A stretch of DNA of 23,068 bases from Silene noctiflora (GCA_009801015.1 VHZZ01002960.1:57646-80713), one strand, 5' to 3'. Positions 8,173 through 18,363 are shown, counted from the first letter of the stretch. The notes: a model not told the origin generated them from the letters alone. A program made the numbers and translations.

Positions 8173-8720
8173 TAGAGCCGGCACGCCTGACCCGACCCGA
8201 ACCTGGCCCGACAGAAACTGAAAATATTGCAACCTGAAACCGACCCGACCCGACTCGATGACGCCTTGTAACCCGACATGACCCGATGATCAGTGACCCG
8301 AAACCGACCCGACCCGAGTTGATGACGACCAGTAACCCGACATGACTCGATAATTAATTACCCGAACCGGACCCAGACCCAAACCGATATTGACCCGATT
8401 AAATTGATGAACCGACAATTATCAAGCTTAATATTGATCAAAATGAAAGTGATTTTGTATTTAGGTCGATATGTTTTAATTAAAAATGAAGTTATTAAAC
8501 CAAATAATGCTTAAAAACTAAATTTAATGGTCAAAAATTGAAGCAATGTGATAAAATAACCGGACCGGATTATGACCCGACCATGTACATCATTTGACCT
8601 GGAATGACCCGATCCGTACCCGACCCGACCGGGACTCAAAAGGGTTGGCTGACCCGATATGACCCAACCTGACTTGACCTGACCTAAACCCAACTCGACT
8701 GACCCGATTGCCGCCTCTTA
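8173..8720. mobile_element. Second hAT-like non-autonomous element rich in ACCCG
   Basis: The left end is TAGAGCCGGCA (8173-8183). The right end read on the minus strand from 8720 is TAAGAGGCGGCA, so the terminal repeats agree apart from one inserted base and one change. The flanking octamers GTCTCAAT and TCCTCAAC match at 5 of 8 positions, a plausible decayed 8-bp duplication. The outer parts consist of GACCCGAC-type repeats, the complement of those in the element at 5476-5912, with an AT-rich centre (8400-8560). Open frames here are low-complexity by-products. Confidence 0.6.
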
Positions 8721-9506
8721 TCCTCAACGGCCAAAAATATTAAGATCTAAATTTAACCGAAGAGCAAAATAGTCATGAATTGTTATAAAGTGAAATGACT
8801 GGTAGTCTGGTACACAATTATCTACAATACCTCATCTAAAACATATTGAACTCAACCATCCGAAAGCGTATACTATATAACTCCGTATCATATTTGCGTT
8901 GAGCGGAAAGTCTCGAAACAAACTAACTCATTTGCCATGTTTGGGGTGCAGCGAGTTTATTTGATTGAGCTGTGATTTAATTTTATTAATTTTTTTTATT
9001 AAAATGTGCTTTAGTTTTATTAAGCTACGAGTTATATTTATTAAGCTCAACATTTATTCATCAAGCATAGAGCTGTGATTTAGTTTTATTGAGCTACAAT
9101 TTATATATATTGAGCTCAGTACTTGTAAATTGTGTGTTAATTGATTAAATGACTAGAATGCAGAGAAGATTTCAAAACACGTTACATTTGCAGAACACAA
9201 ATCGGTCGACTGGCTGGACGTAGCAAAAACCCAGTGACTTCTTAGTCTTTTCACTTCTCAGGGATGAGTCTACTAGACAATTTGCAACTAAGGATGAAAA
9301 ATAAAACATTACTAACATTCATTTCAGCGTATAATCTCAAGAATACTGCAGAAACACAATGTTAATACAGCAAGTCGTAACAGAAACTCTAATGTCACTG
9401 TCAGTAAGATGATCACATATTCATGGTGTCATGTAAAACCCGAAAATTCAGCAAGGACGATTCATAACCCTGATAAACCATCACCAGTAAAGTAATTGTC
9501 AAACTA
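8721..9506. repeat. Intergenic sequence with a decayed two-copy AT-rich repeat
   Basis: Two related units, roughly 8967-9055 and 9069-9122, share GAGCTGTGATTTA, TTTTATTRAGCTACRA and ATTRAGCTCA. They look like a decayed duplicated MITE or repeat of unknown family. The rest, up to the F-box stop codon, probably includes that gene's 3' UTR. No other coding sequence is visible. Confidence 0.5.
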
Positions 9507-10837
9507 TCAAAGGGTATAATAATCAATATATGCAGCTTCGTCAAAACCGTCATCATCAGAACCAGAAAAACATGAGCAGTAATCAGGGTAGTCAGAATAG
9601 CTGTCATCTTCGTAGTCATCTTCATCAGAATAAGTAACACGGCTATATTTAGCAGTGGAATCATAAAGGCATGTAAGGCGCTTGTTGGCTTCAATTCTTT
9701 TACCTAAATCCCCTGATAAATCAATGTAGGAACAAGCACGCATATCTAGGAATTCAAGAAGAGGGCATCCATCTAGGATTGCTTTTGAGCCTACATTGTC
9801 CATGCCGTTTCCAATTAGTTGAAGATGGCGTAGTTTAGGCATGCTTTTAGAAATGGCTAGAGCTTCCCCATTGTATACGTAATCTGGTTTTTTAGATCCA
9901 TCACCATTTAAGCTGAATGATGTCAGTGAGGGGCAAGCATGGCCGATTGCTTCAACTGTCTCATCTGAGAACGAATTGATTTTAACCTGGATTTCCTCGA
10001 GCATTGGGAGTTTATAAACTGCTTCAATCAGTTTTTCATCAGACACATATACATCATCCCCAAGGCGCAGATGTTTGAGATTCTTGCATCTCTTACAACC
10101 GTATATTAAAATTTAAAAGACAGAATGCACAATATATTTAGTCGATAAATCAGTAATTGGTACCGTAACAAAGGCCAAACTGACAGAGGATCGAGTAACT
10201 AAAGCTGTCCACATGACAATAAATAATCAAGCTTAAGCTTAAGAGGGGTCGAATATATTGCAGCCTAATAATAACTAAATAATCTCAAGTACACAATATA
10301 ATCATATGGATTTCGAGTACAAGTTTCAAAAGTTCCTACCGGTAATTTATTGTTGAATCAAACCTAAAAACAAACGTAAATGGAGGCGGTAAACCAAAAT
10401 CAAATAAAACAAAAAAAAGATTAGATTATATACACGTACCTGTCGACGATATACATAAAGATATCATCGTCACAAAGATACTCCATATAAATATCAACCA
10501 AACCACCCGCACTACAATCGACCGCGTACGGAGTCATAAAATGGAGATTATAAGGCACATTATTAGTATTTTGACGAAGAGGAAGGCTCATATCAATCGT
10601 TTTAAATACGGAGGGTTGTTTACATATTTTGCGAAACAACGTACATACTTTCTGGACGTTCTCAATTATTTCAATTGTCAATTTTGAAAAAATTAGGACC
10701 CATATGTCTTCTAGTAATTGTAAGTTTGTAACCAATTTGGGAATTGGGTTTTGTTGGTTTGATGAATTAAATCGGTTGTGTTTCTTGTTGTTGGGTTGAT
10801 TATTTGATGATGAATTAGGGTTTGAAATTGATGACAT
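9507..10837 (-). CDS. F-box/LRR protein, SKIP19/FBL23-like (two exons, 326 aa)
   Basis: Predicted exons are 10440-10837 (398 bp) and 9507-10089 (583 bp), together 327 codons with stop. The donor CAG|GTACGT and the acceptor ending in AG just before 10089 join VDR to CKNLKHLRLGDD in frame. After a Ser/Asn-rich start (1-40) an F-box lies at about 41-85 (LLEDIWVLIFSKL, VQKVCTLFRKIC, TIDMS), then AVDCSAGGLVDIYMEYL and several LRR-like segments (LEEIQVKI, LTSFSLNG, LRHLQLIGNG, LEFLDMRAC). The last ~45 residues are strongly acidic and Tyr-rich. F-box proteins of this family bind SKP1 in SCF ubiquitin ligases, with LRRs recognising substrate. The target here is unknown. Confidence 0.88.
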
Positions 10838-11773
10838 TGTGGGACGAGAAGTTATCGAGATTTAGCGGTTACTCGGTTAGTGAGGGATATTGAGGTTTAA
10901 TTGTTTAAGTACAAGACAAGAAGTGTCGGTTTTTGTCTAGGATTTGCAAACGTGTGTATTTGTAACGTCGTACGTTGTATAGTCGTATAGACGTGATTAT
11001 ATGGCCCAAGTCCCTTTGTCCGATCCATTGGCCCGATCCGGCTTTTTTGAAGGGCTTGAGCCTTTTATTTTTGTCAAAAATATTTTTGGGCCAGATTTAG
11101 GCCAAGTGTTTGACACAAATTTTGGTGTGGCTCAACCCATATATATTAATAAATGAATTTTTTCTAATAAAACCTATTAAAGCAGTGTTAAAGTAATAAA
11201 AAACTTTTTATTATTTTTTTAGATTTATAAAACAATGTGTGCATAACATAAATTATATCCACGAATGCATGATTAAGCATTCTTGCCATCATATTTGTAC
11301 AATTTTATAAACTAACGTAGTTTTTAAAGTAGTAATTGAAGGTATTATGCTAATTATTTTGTAAGGTAAGTGGTAATTTTAGGATTTGAGAAGCCCGAAT
11401 TAGCCCATAAGGGACTGGTTTGGGCTTTGCTAAATAAGGCCACGCATTTAACCCGGCCCATGAACACCTCCACTTTAAATTAGAAATTACAGTACTCCAT
11501 TTTAAAATCTAAAGTTTTAAAATTACCCTCTTATAAAAAAACGGGGAAGTGGTAATTAACTCTCATAGCTTTGTGCAATTGTGAAATTAACTCCCACGAT
11601 TTTAAATGACAATTACGTGACCGGATATTATAAGCCACAGATGGCCGGCTCTAACAAGTTCCGTAAGCATATAAACTACTGCAAGTTCAAAGTCCCACAC
11701 CTCTATAACTCTTTCACAAGCTTCCTACTTACAAAATTCATCATCTACTACCACCACCAGCACAAGCAAAATC
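10838..11773. promoter_or_regulatory. Divergent intergenic region between the F-box and proline-rich genes
   Basis: The two genes diverge, so this region should hold both promoters. A middle block (about 10997-11476) is rich in GGCCCA/GGCCCG motifs and ends in CCCATGAACACCTCCA, which resembles a hAT terminal repeat (minus strand TGGAGGTGTTCATGGGCC). The left end is only loosely similar (TAGACGTGATTATATGGCCC), so a decayed MITE is possible. No other genes are seen. Confidence 0.45.
11703..11709 (+). promoter_or_regulatory. Possible TATA box of the proline-rich gene
   Basis: CTATAACT lies about 65 bases before the ATG at 11774, a plausible spacing for a short plant 5' UTR. It is weak as a TATA box (TATAAC). 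Confidence 0.4.
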
Positions 11774-12172
11774 ATGGCTTACAGACCTTCACAACCCGGA
11801 CCACCGCACGACCCTTACGGTCCACCACACCACGATCCATACGCACCGTCACCGCCACCACCACCGCCGCAAATATATGGTAGACAACAGCCAGCATATG
11901 GGCCTCCACCACCAGCCTACCCTCCTCAGCCCAATTTCTATGATTCACCTTATTCTCATGGTGGGCCTCCACCTGGCCCACCTTCACCTCCTTATCATAC
12001 ACCACGCTCAAACTACCATCATGGTCCCTCTGGCCCACCTCCTCCTCCTAATATGAACCGTGATCCCTATGGTTACGGTCCACCTCCACCTCCTATTATC
12101 AACCATACTCATCATGGTCCGTCTTCTGCTTGGCCTCATCCTGGTCCACCACCGCCTCCGCGTCCTTACTAA
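11774..12172 (+). CDS. Small proline-rich protein (132 aa)
   Basis: A single open frame runs from ATG (context AAAATCATGGCT, favourable in plants) to TAA at 12170-12172. The protein is dominated by Pro, Tyr, His and Gly, with runs such as PSPPPPPPQ, GPPPPAYPP and PGPPPPPRPY, and repeated DPYG/GPP units. No signal peptide or membrane segment is visible, unlike secreted extensins, so it may be intracellular. Low complexity prevents naming a family. Support for a real gene: strong third-position variation among Pro codons, a likely poly-A signal downstream and a defined promoter-side region. The function is unknown. Confidence 0.7.
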   Translation: MAYRPSQPGPPHDPYGPPHHDPYAPSPPPPPPQIYGRQQPAYGPPPPAYPPQPNFYDSPYSHGGPPPGPPSPPYHTPRSNYHHGPSGPPPPPNMNRDPYGYGPPPPPIINHTHHGPSSAWPHPGPPPPPRPY

Positions 12173-12407
12173 GGATGTACGAGTTGTATTAGACGGTCTT
12201 ACACGAGTTTATAATTTTATTTAATTAGGGAAGTAGTTGGTTCACCCTACTTTTATGTACTGATTATTTGAGACTATACGAAAATAGTTTGATCCGGTTT
12301 GTGTTTAGGATCATCAGGCAACATTTCCTGTTTCGGAAAAATCAATGATACATCATTGTATCTTTGTAGTTTCTTCATCTTCTTAATTTCTGTCTTATCA
12401 ATAAGAG

Positions 12408-12413
12408 AATAAA
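12408..12413 (+). terminator. Candidate polyadenylation signal of the proline-rich gene
   Basis: AATAAA lies about 235 bases after the stop codon, and AATAAG lies just before it. It would give a normal plant 3' UTR. The stretch 12420-13018 beyond it shows no gene and probably includes the 3' UTR of the minus-strand gene that ends at 13019. Confidence 0.5.
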
Positions 12414-13018
12414 TTTGAACCGTCGCTTGAGATTTTACGATGTTAATGTTTGTCTAGGTTTACTTGTATACTATACTACTAGTACTAGTATTACATGTCC
12501 ACTGTCCACCTCCGATTCTTAACGGATGCCTTGTATATTTCGTCGTGGAAGTTGTTTCTGTCATCTGTTTTAGAACTTGTTAAGATGGACAAATTGGTTA
12601 CAAGTAGAACGCAAAAAAAAATTGCGGTTTATAACGACATTTTCCGGGGAAAATATACAATAACAAAGCCTTAATTCTAAAAGACATTAGGATCGATCAA
12701 CATTAATCATAATCTCAAACCGTGAATGGTAATAATAAAAAGAATGAAGATAAAAAGGTAATAAAAATAGTTTGCATTGGCAAAGCAGATTCAACAAAGC
12801 TATATTGAAGACAATAACAGCAAACCAGATTTGCCTAATTAAGCAACACACATGCGCCTATTTCGTAGTCATTAGCAGCTAATCTGTAGTTAAAGAACTA
12901 GAGTGGCACGCCTCACGCTCAAACTAAACAATGAAAGAACAATTCGGAACTAACTAAGCTCTAAATAGGAAGCATCATTTCTGATTTCACCACAATGAGC
13001 TTTCTGTTTGCAAGACTG

Positions 13019-16000
13019 TCACGGAGAAGTGACCTTGCTTCTGATCCGGCTTGAACGTCTCACCGGAGTCACTACATCACCATCTCCCTGAAAAATAACG
13101 AAAATAACTTGTGAGTCACTAAGTGCCATACATGTCGGGCCAATAAGTCATTTTCATAGTCTGTTCATGTATAAATCGGTTGTTTTGGGTGAGGTCAGTT
13201 TAGTCGGATTTATCAGGCTGCTAGCTAAACACATTGTTCTTGTTAAGTCGCTTACTCACGCTTGGGATTTAGCTAAGCTCATTTTTCTTGTCAAGTGGTT
13301 GACTTACCTTTTTGGGATGGATGATGCTATAGGTGCTGAAACTCCCATAAGATGGATCCATACTATATTCTGATGAGGAAGAAGCAAGGGACTCTCTCTT
13401 GACGTTCCTTTTAGAACTCTTTTGCAAACTATGCGCTTCATCTCCGTCCTGTTGTTTACTCTTGGTGTAAGATGAGTTGTGAAAGCTGCTCATCTCTGAA
13501 GGGCATGATTCACCAACCATGTCAACCTCAACTGGACCGCTATAAGATGATGGGGTCTCATCAAGAGAAGGCTCCTTCTCTGTTATGCTCTGATCAACCA
13601 AAGGACTTTCTTTCTTTGGCTTCATATACATGAAGGCTGCAAGTAAGGATACGATAACCAGAGTGATAGCGGCTGCCATTGGAGCCAAACTTTTCTCACT
13701 TGGTTTCCAAAATTGAGAATTTCCAACTGATTTGATGATAGTGTCTTTCTCAGGTGGCTGCACATCATCATTGTGATTCATGTCGCCATTCTCGGAAGGC
13801 TCGTTTGTGGATATAACCTCCCTTTGGATCTCTGAAACTTGTGATACTTCCTGGTTTTTTTAAATTAAAATAAAGGAACATAATAAGATGTTGATGAATG
13901 ATGAAAGATGTAACCGCAAACAATAGTGACTACAAATAACATTCAAAAAAGAAAGAAGGGACAATCCGAAAAGGAATACAAGACGTGTTATCGATGAAAA
14001 GATTACCTTAACATCAGTTTGCTGCTCACCAACATTGAACTCGTCTACCATACTTGCAGGTTTTTCTTCTGATAATGCTTGTTCAGCCTTCACAGTATCA
14101 CCGTCCTCCATCACAACATTTTCTTCATTTATAAGCTCAGAATCAATAGTCTTTACAAGTTCAGCTTCTCCAGCCGAATTTTCATTGTCTTCAAGCACCG
14201 AGTAGCTTTGCATTTGCTCAGAGGCCTCATCTTTGATCTCGTAATTTTGTTTCATATCCTCAGATTCAACTGCTTTTGCAAGTCCAGTTTCTTCATTCAA
14301 ACTTCCATTGTCTTCAGATGTAGAGTAGCTTTGCATTTGTGCAGAAGCTCCATCTTCGATCTCATGATCTTGTTTCACTACTTCTGCTTGAGAATCATCT
14401 AGCTTTACAATGTCAGCAACTTCGGCAGAACTGTCATTGTTGTCTTCAGGTGCAGGATAGCTTTGCATTTGTACAGAAGCTTCGTCTTTGATCTCATAAT
14501 TTTGCAAAACAGTTTGGACATTTGGAAGCTCCCGGTAGCCTTGACTTTCTTCTACACTCCGAAAATTAGTCTCCTCCTCAAATTCTTTGACAAAATAGCC
14601 CCAATTCTCCTCTTCTTGCCAGGCAGTCAAGTTACTGAATGTCAGAGAACTAGACCTGTCAACTTCTCTTACATTCTGTAGGATCTGAGACATATAGTCA
14701 ACACAACTAGCTGCCCAAAATTTAGCATTTTCGGCGAATCCACTGAAATGTTCAACCAAAGCAACTGTGTGAGGGTTGTTATATACGCGAGAAAGAATCT
14801 CATTTTGCATATAGTCAACACAACCAGCTGCCCAAAATTTAGCATTTTTGGCGAATTCACTGAAATGTTCGACCAAAGCAGCTGCGTGAGGGTTGTTATA
14901 TACGCGAGAAATAATCTCATCTCCGTACACAACATTTCCAATGCCTGGATGAGATGTCAACAAAATCGACATAAATCCAAGCGAGATCAACAAAAGCACA
15001 GCAACAAATTTCCAGTTTGTAAACCACTGAGACCTCCTAGGCTCGAGTTCTGCCTCAACCATCTCAACTGGATGCGGACTTTCAGTGGTATTCATATCTG
15101 ATAGTGGCGGCAAATCCTCGAGAGATGCCTCCACTGGTGAACTAGAAGAAGTGGTAGAAGAAGCCTCATCTTGGTCCTTCAGAGAATCTTCAGACTGGAC
15201 TTCTTCACTACTGTTCTCAATCTCAGAAACGCTTTCACTGGTAAAATCATCTTCAAGATTCATTCCTTGGTTAACATAGTTTTCAGTTCTCCAATTGGGA
15301 TTGTAATGAAGAAATTGTGGCCTTGGCGATAGGTAGTTTCTTTTCGGATCATAAGGTGGAAGAGATTGATCAGCAAGAGGAGCTTCATCAACCATCAATG
15401 TAGGCATCTCACTTAAAGGTAAAGATCCAGTAGATGTTGCAGTATGTAGAGGTACATCAGGGCTAAGTACCACTAAATCTGCCTCAAATGCATCAGTCTT
15501 TACCTCCCCACAATTGGAATCAGAACCATTTTGATGTTGATATTCATGCTTATGGGGTTCTGATGCCTTGTCAAAACTCGTGGGCATTACCGACTTTGAC
15601 TCATCTTGTTCATCATCAGATTCTAGCGAACTTGTCGAGAAAAAGTGAAATTTGCCATCAGATAGAGAGGCAGAAGTGCGGATAGCTTCATTTCGATCCC
15701 CTAAGACTTTCTTCCTTGGCGATGGATTGATCTTAGAGGCTGCTGAGATTGTTGGGGACATGAAGTGCTTAGTCCCCTTTGTATTGACAGAGGGGGACTT
15801 GGCTCTTGCAGTCGGCTTTATTATATTGAGGTCACTTTGGTTTTCTTTCTGCTCGTGGTCTCGGAATGAGACCACACCTGAATTCCTACCATCTAAACCT
15901 CTTGCATATTCTGAAAAACAGTAGGGTTTACATAATTTAGCATATTATTGCAACAACAACAAAATCCAAGTCCGAGTTGTAATGTGATTAGGGGTCGGCT

Positions 16001-17065
16001 AACAATTGACGAAATAAGTCGAAACACCATAACTCAGTAGATAATTACAACATCAAAACCCGAGTCTTGATATGATTTAAGGGTCAGCTAGCTTGAACTG
16101 TCATTGATATACTTCTGCTAAGTAATACTGCTATGGTAGATAGTGCAGATTCTTGCATGCTTGAGAAATCAAACTAAAAAAATTACGCTCTTCTAGAGAT
16201 AACGTGCAGATTTGAGGAGAAAATCATGTCAGAAAAGAATTACAACAACACGGCCCAAGTCATTGTATGATTATTCATCACATTTTGCGGGGTTCATAGT
16301 AGGATTATTCATCACAACACGGCTTTAAGTCATTATATGATTTAAGTGTCGGCTAACCTAATATGAATCAACATCTTGCTAGTACTTGTCGAATGAATTA
16401 AAATTAAACTGCTAATTGAGACTATTTATTAACCATAGTCCATAGATAAAATTGATCACACGACGAAAAAGTAGAGCGACCAATCATAAAAAAAAAACCT
16501 CACAGATCCACATAACAAATCTAAAGCCTGAGTTACATGCGAAAAAATAAGTGCCAAAAACAACCTAATTCATATAGCACCTCCATCCCAATCATTTGTT
16601 TACTTTTTAATTCTTCGTGAGAATATTTTAATCATATGTAAAAAAATCACAGGGACGAGGAAGACATAGGGAAAGTAAATTTAAGAAAAATCAACCTACA
16701 ATATGCATAAATATAACATCATCAACAATTAAAATTAAAGATAAATATGAAATTAACGAGCTACAATTAGTCAAGATTAAGCAGAAAACAAGATCATAGT
16801 AAATCAAGATAAATATACAAAACCCTAATTCCCAAATTAATTAGAAAATCTTGATTAAAACAAAAATTAAAATGGTACCTGCAGGACTATTAACAGGCGT
16901 ATTCGGAACAAGACCTTTCTGCTGATAAACTAACGAAGATTTCACTAATGGGTACCCATTAAAGCTCTTCCTAACCCCAGTTCCTTTTCTTTCAGGATTA
17001 TTCGGGTTAGGGTTCGGTCTCGACAAAATGGGTGAAGATGATCTAATTGGCGAACTACCCACCAT
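13019..17065 (-). CDS. Two-membrane-span acidic repeat protein of unknown function (four exons, 900 aa)
   Basis: Predicted exons are 16879-17065, 14007-15910, 13308-13850 and 13019-13087. All introns are GT-AG and phases match, giving 901 codons with stop. The N-terminus is Ser/Pro-rich with basic patches (SSPIRSSSPILSR, SPRKKVLGDR), then acidic. A membrane segment lies at about 363-383 (FVAVLLLISLGFMSILLTS) and a second at about 751-773 (AAAITLVIVSLLAAFMYM). Between them are a 39-residue tandem duplication (about 392-469) and three acidic repeats (about 528-653). The tail ends TPVRRSSRIRSKVTSP, encoded by its own last exon. The even open frame supports a working gene. I do not recognise a family with known function. 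Exon limits are inferred from splice signals. Confidence 0.85.
14140..14515 (-). repeat. Three acidic protein repeats in exon 2
   Basis: Three units of about 42 residues contain NYEIKDEASVQMQSYPAPED, HEIEDGASAQMQSYSTSED and NYEIKDEASEQMQSYSVLED. They lie between the two membrane segments. DNA repeats are centred near 14200-14255, 14323-14375 and 14457-14510 and are more diverged than the 117-bp duplication, so they are older. Confidence 0.9.
14691..14924 (-). repeat. In-frame 117-bp tandem duplication in exon 2
   Basis: The units at 14691-14807 and 14808-14924 differ at about 7 positions over their first 110 bases (about 94% identity). Each encodes 39 residues: EIISRVYNNPHAAALVEHF in the first and EILSRVYNNPHTVALVEHF in the second, both followed by an AKFWAA-CVDYM segment. 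The repeat lies just after membrane segment 1. The period is a multiple of 3, so the frame is kept. Confidence 0.95.
15949..16372. repeat. Decayed SINE-like repeats in intron 1
   Basis: Intron 1 (15911-16878) contains four related blocks. AATGTGATTAGGGGTCGGCTAA (15981-16002) follows a CAACAACAACAAAA run. ATGATTTAAGGGTCAGCTAGC lies near 16071-16091, an ACAACACGGCCCAAGTCATTG block at about 16247, and ACAACACGGCTTTAAGTCATTATATGATT with GTCGGCTAAC at about 16314-16356. The (CAA)n edge and GGGTCGGCTAA core resemble the 3' part of Au-type plant SINEs in reverse orientation. This family call is from memory and uncertain. Confidence 0.5.
16579..16663. mobile_element. Short Stowaway-like MITE in intron 1
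   Basis: The left end ACCTCCATCCCAATCATTTG and the right end read on the minus strand (CTTCCTCGTCCCTGTGATTT) are similar inverted repeats of Stowaway type, about 85 bp apart. It is small and diverged, with no coding. It lies within the longest intron of the 900-aa gene and should not affect splicing. Confidence 0.55.
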
Positions 17066-17214
17066 TGAATGAATGATAAAATCACTACCCAGATAATTTT
17101 TATGTGTGTAGATTAAGAAAGTGAGGATCTTTGATGAGATGTTTCTTGAGTTTGTGGTGAATTGCAGATAGATAGATATGGAAGGGGAAATACAGAGGAT
17201 AAAGTAAGGAAATG

Positions 17215-17374
17215 TGTAACGGCTAGTTTGGTTTGTTTTGGTTAGTAGTGGGAAAGATGTGAGCTTTGTTGAAATTTGAATTTGCTGGATTCTTGACCGT
17301 TATAAGTTGGTAGGATTTGGGGATATATTATGTTGATCGTCTTTTTTAATGGTGAAATGTTTGGGGCCGTTGGA
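17215..17374 (-). promoter_or_regulatory. Cluster of three MSA-like (G2/M) elements upstream of the 900-aa gene
   Basis: The MSA consensus bound by three-repeat MYB (MYB3R) factors is YCYAACGGYYA. Three matches at 10 of 11 positions are TGTAACGGCTA (17215-17225, plus strand), TATAACGGTCA (17294-17304, minus) and TCCAACGGCCC (17364-17374, minus). They lie 150-310 bases before the ATG at 17065. Each keeps the AACGG core. The motif match is seen; the cell-cycle role is inferred. Confidence 0.6.
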
Positions 17375-17732
17375 TTATTGGATTTGGTTGTGTTAGGGGA
17401 TGCTAGTATTTGAATGAGATCCCTTAGAGTTTTACTCGGGAAGATTTTATTTTCATTGCTCTTTACTCTTTTAGATAAGTTACTTTCGTATAAGCTTGTT
17501 CTGATCCCGATTCAAACTCCAAAATTTGTAGGCACCCCAGACCCATCGAAAAAAATCCAACTAGACCATGCTTGTCCGGCTGTCCACATGTTGGTTCGGA
17601 GCTAGACACAAGCCAACTTGAATCGGTTCGACCCGAGCCTCCTCCCAAATAGACCAGCTCGAGGCATGTACCCAGGTGGGCTAGGCCCTGCTCGGTCTGT
17701 GGCATGGTCTAGGTTAGAACTAGTATAAATAA

Positions 17733-17820
17733 CAATGCAAGTACCCACCCTATTAATTTTTCTTATTTTATCAACAGAAAAGTCTTAGCTTGTTTCTAAT
17801 ACACCGCCGAGCAATGCAAG
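17733..17820. repeat. 70-bp insertion flanked by 9-bp direct repeats
   Basis: CAATGCAAG occurs at 17733-17741 and 17812-17820. Related copies at 21300-21360 and 21430-21480 lack the 70 bases in between, so 17742-17811 looks inserted with a 9-bp target duplication. No terminal inverted repeat is obvious. Confidence 0.5.
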
Positions 17821-18363
17821 TCTCATTTTGAGGTACCCTTTTAATCATCATATATTTCTCTAATGCAGAAGCCAAATCCGTTGACTTGGTATCCTTTTTT
17901 CTAGAGTAGTACTACGTGGCAGCTAATAAGCCATATTTCATCCACATTCAATACCCATGTAAATATGACTAACAACACCATAAGAATAAGAAAGGAAGGA
18001 AATAAAGGTTCCTAACTAATTGCTAAAAAAAAAGTAATTTAGTGGAGTAAAATAAGGAATTGAATCAATCAACTAATCTCATGTACAATATACAATTCTA
18101 TCAAGATAGGACCACAATCGGTTTTTGTAGGATAGATTATCCTTTTTTATTTGTTTTGACCTATTTCAATCTTGGAGAGTAACTAAGTCAGATATGCCTT
18201 TTTAAATTATTATCTTTACCAATTATTATTATCTTTACCAATTATTTTTCCATTATACATTATACATATCTATCTAATTATGCTTATCACTAACACTATA
18301 ATACTTGACTCTAAAATAATATGCGCGATATCCTCCCTAAAATATAACTAATCAGTTCATACC

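Noticed and set aside
9413..9694. Minus-strand frame overlapping the F-box exon 2
   Set aside because: Shifted-frame shadow of the acidic tail; the F-box frame has clear homology.
11772..12038. Open frame antisense to the proline-rich gene
   Set aside because: Val/Arg-rich shadow of the proline codons; no independent support.
14079..14402. Plus-strand open frames opposite exon 2 (also 14463-14681, 14748-15101, 15085-15279, 15652-15924)
   Set aside because: They mirror the well-supported minus-strand exon and its repeats, and have no motifs of their own.
17414..17705. Open frames on both strands in a GC-richer block
   Set aside because: No family resemblance; probably transposon debris. The words GACCCGAGC recall the hAT-like elements, but no terminal repeats could be found.
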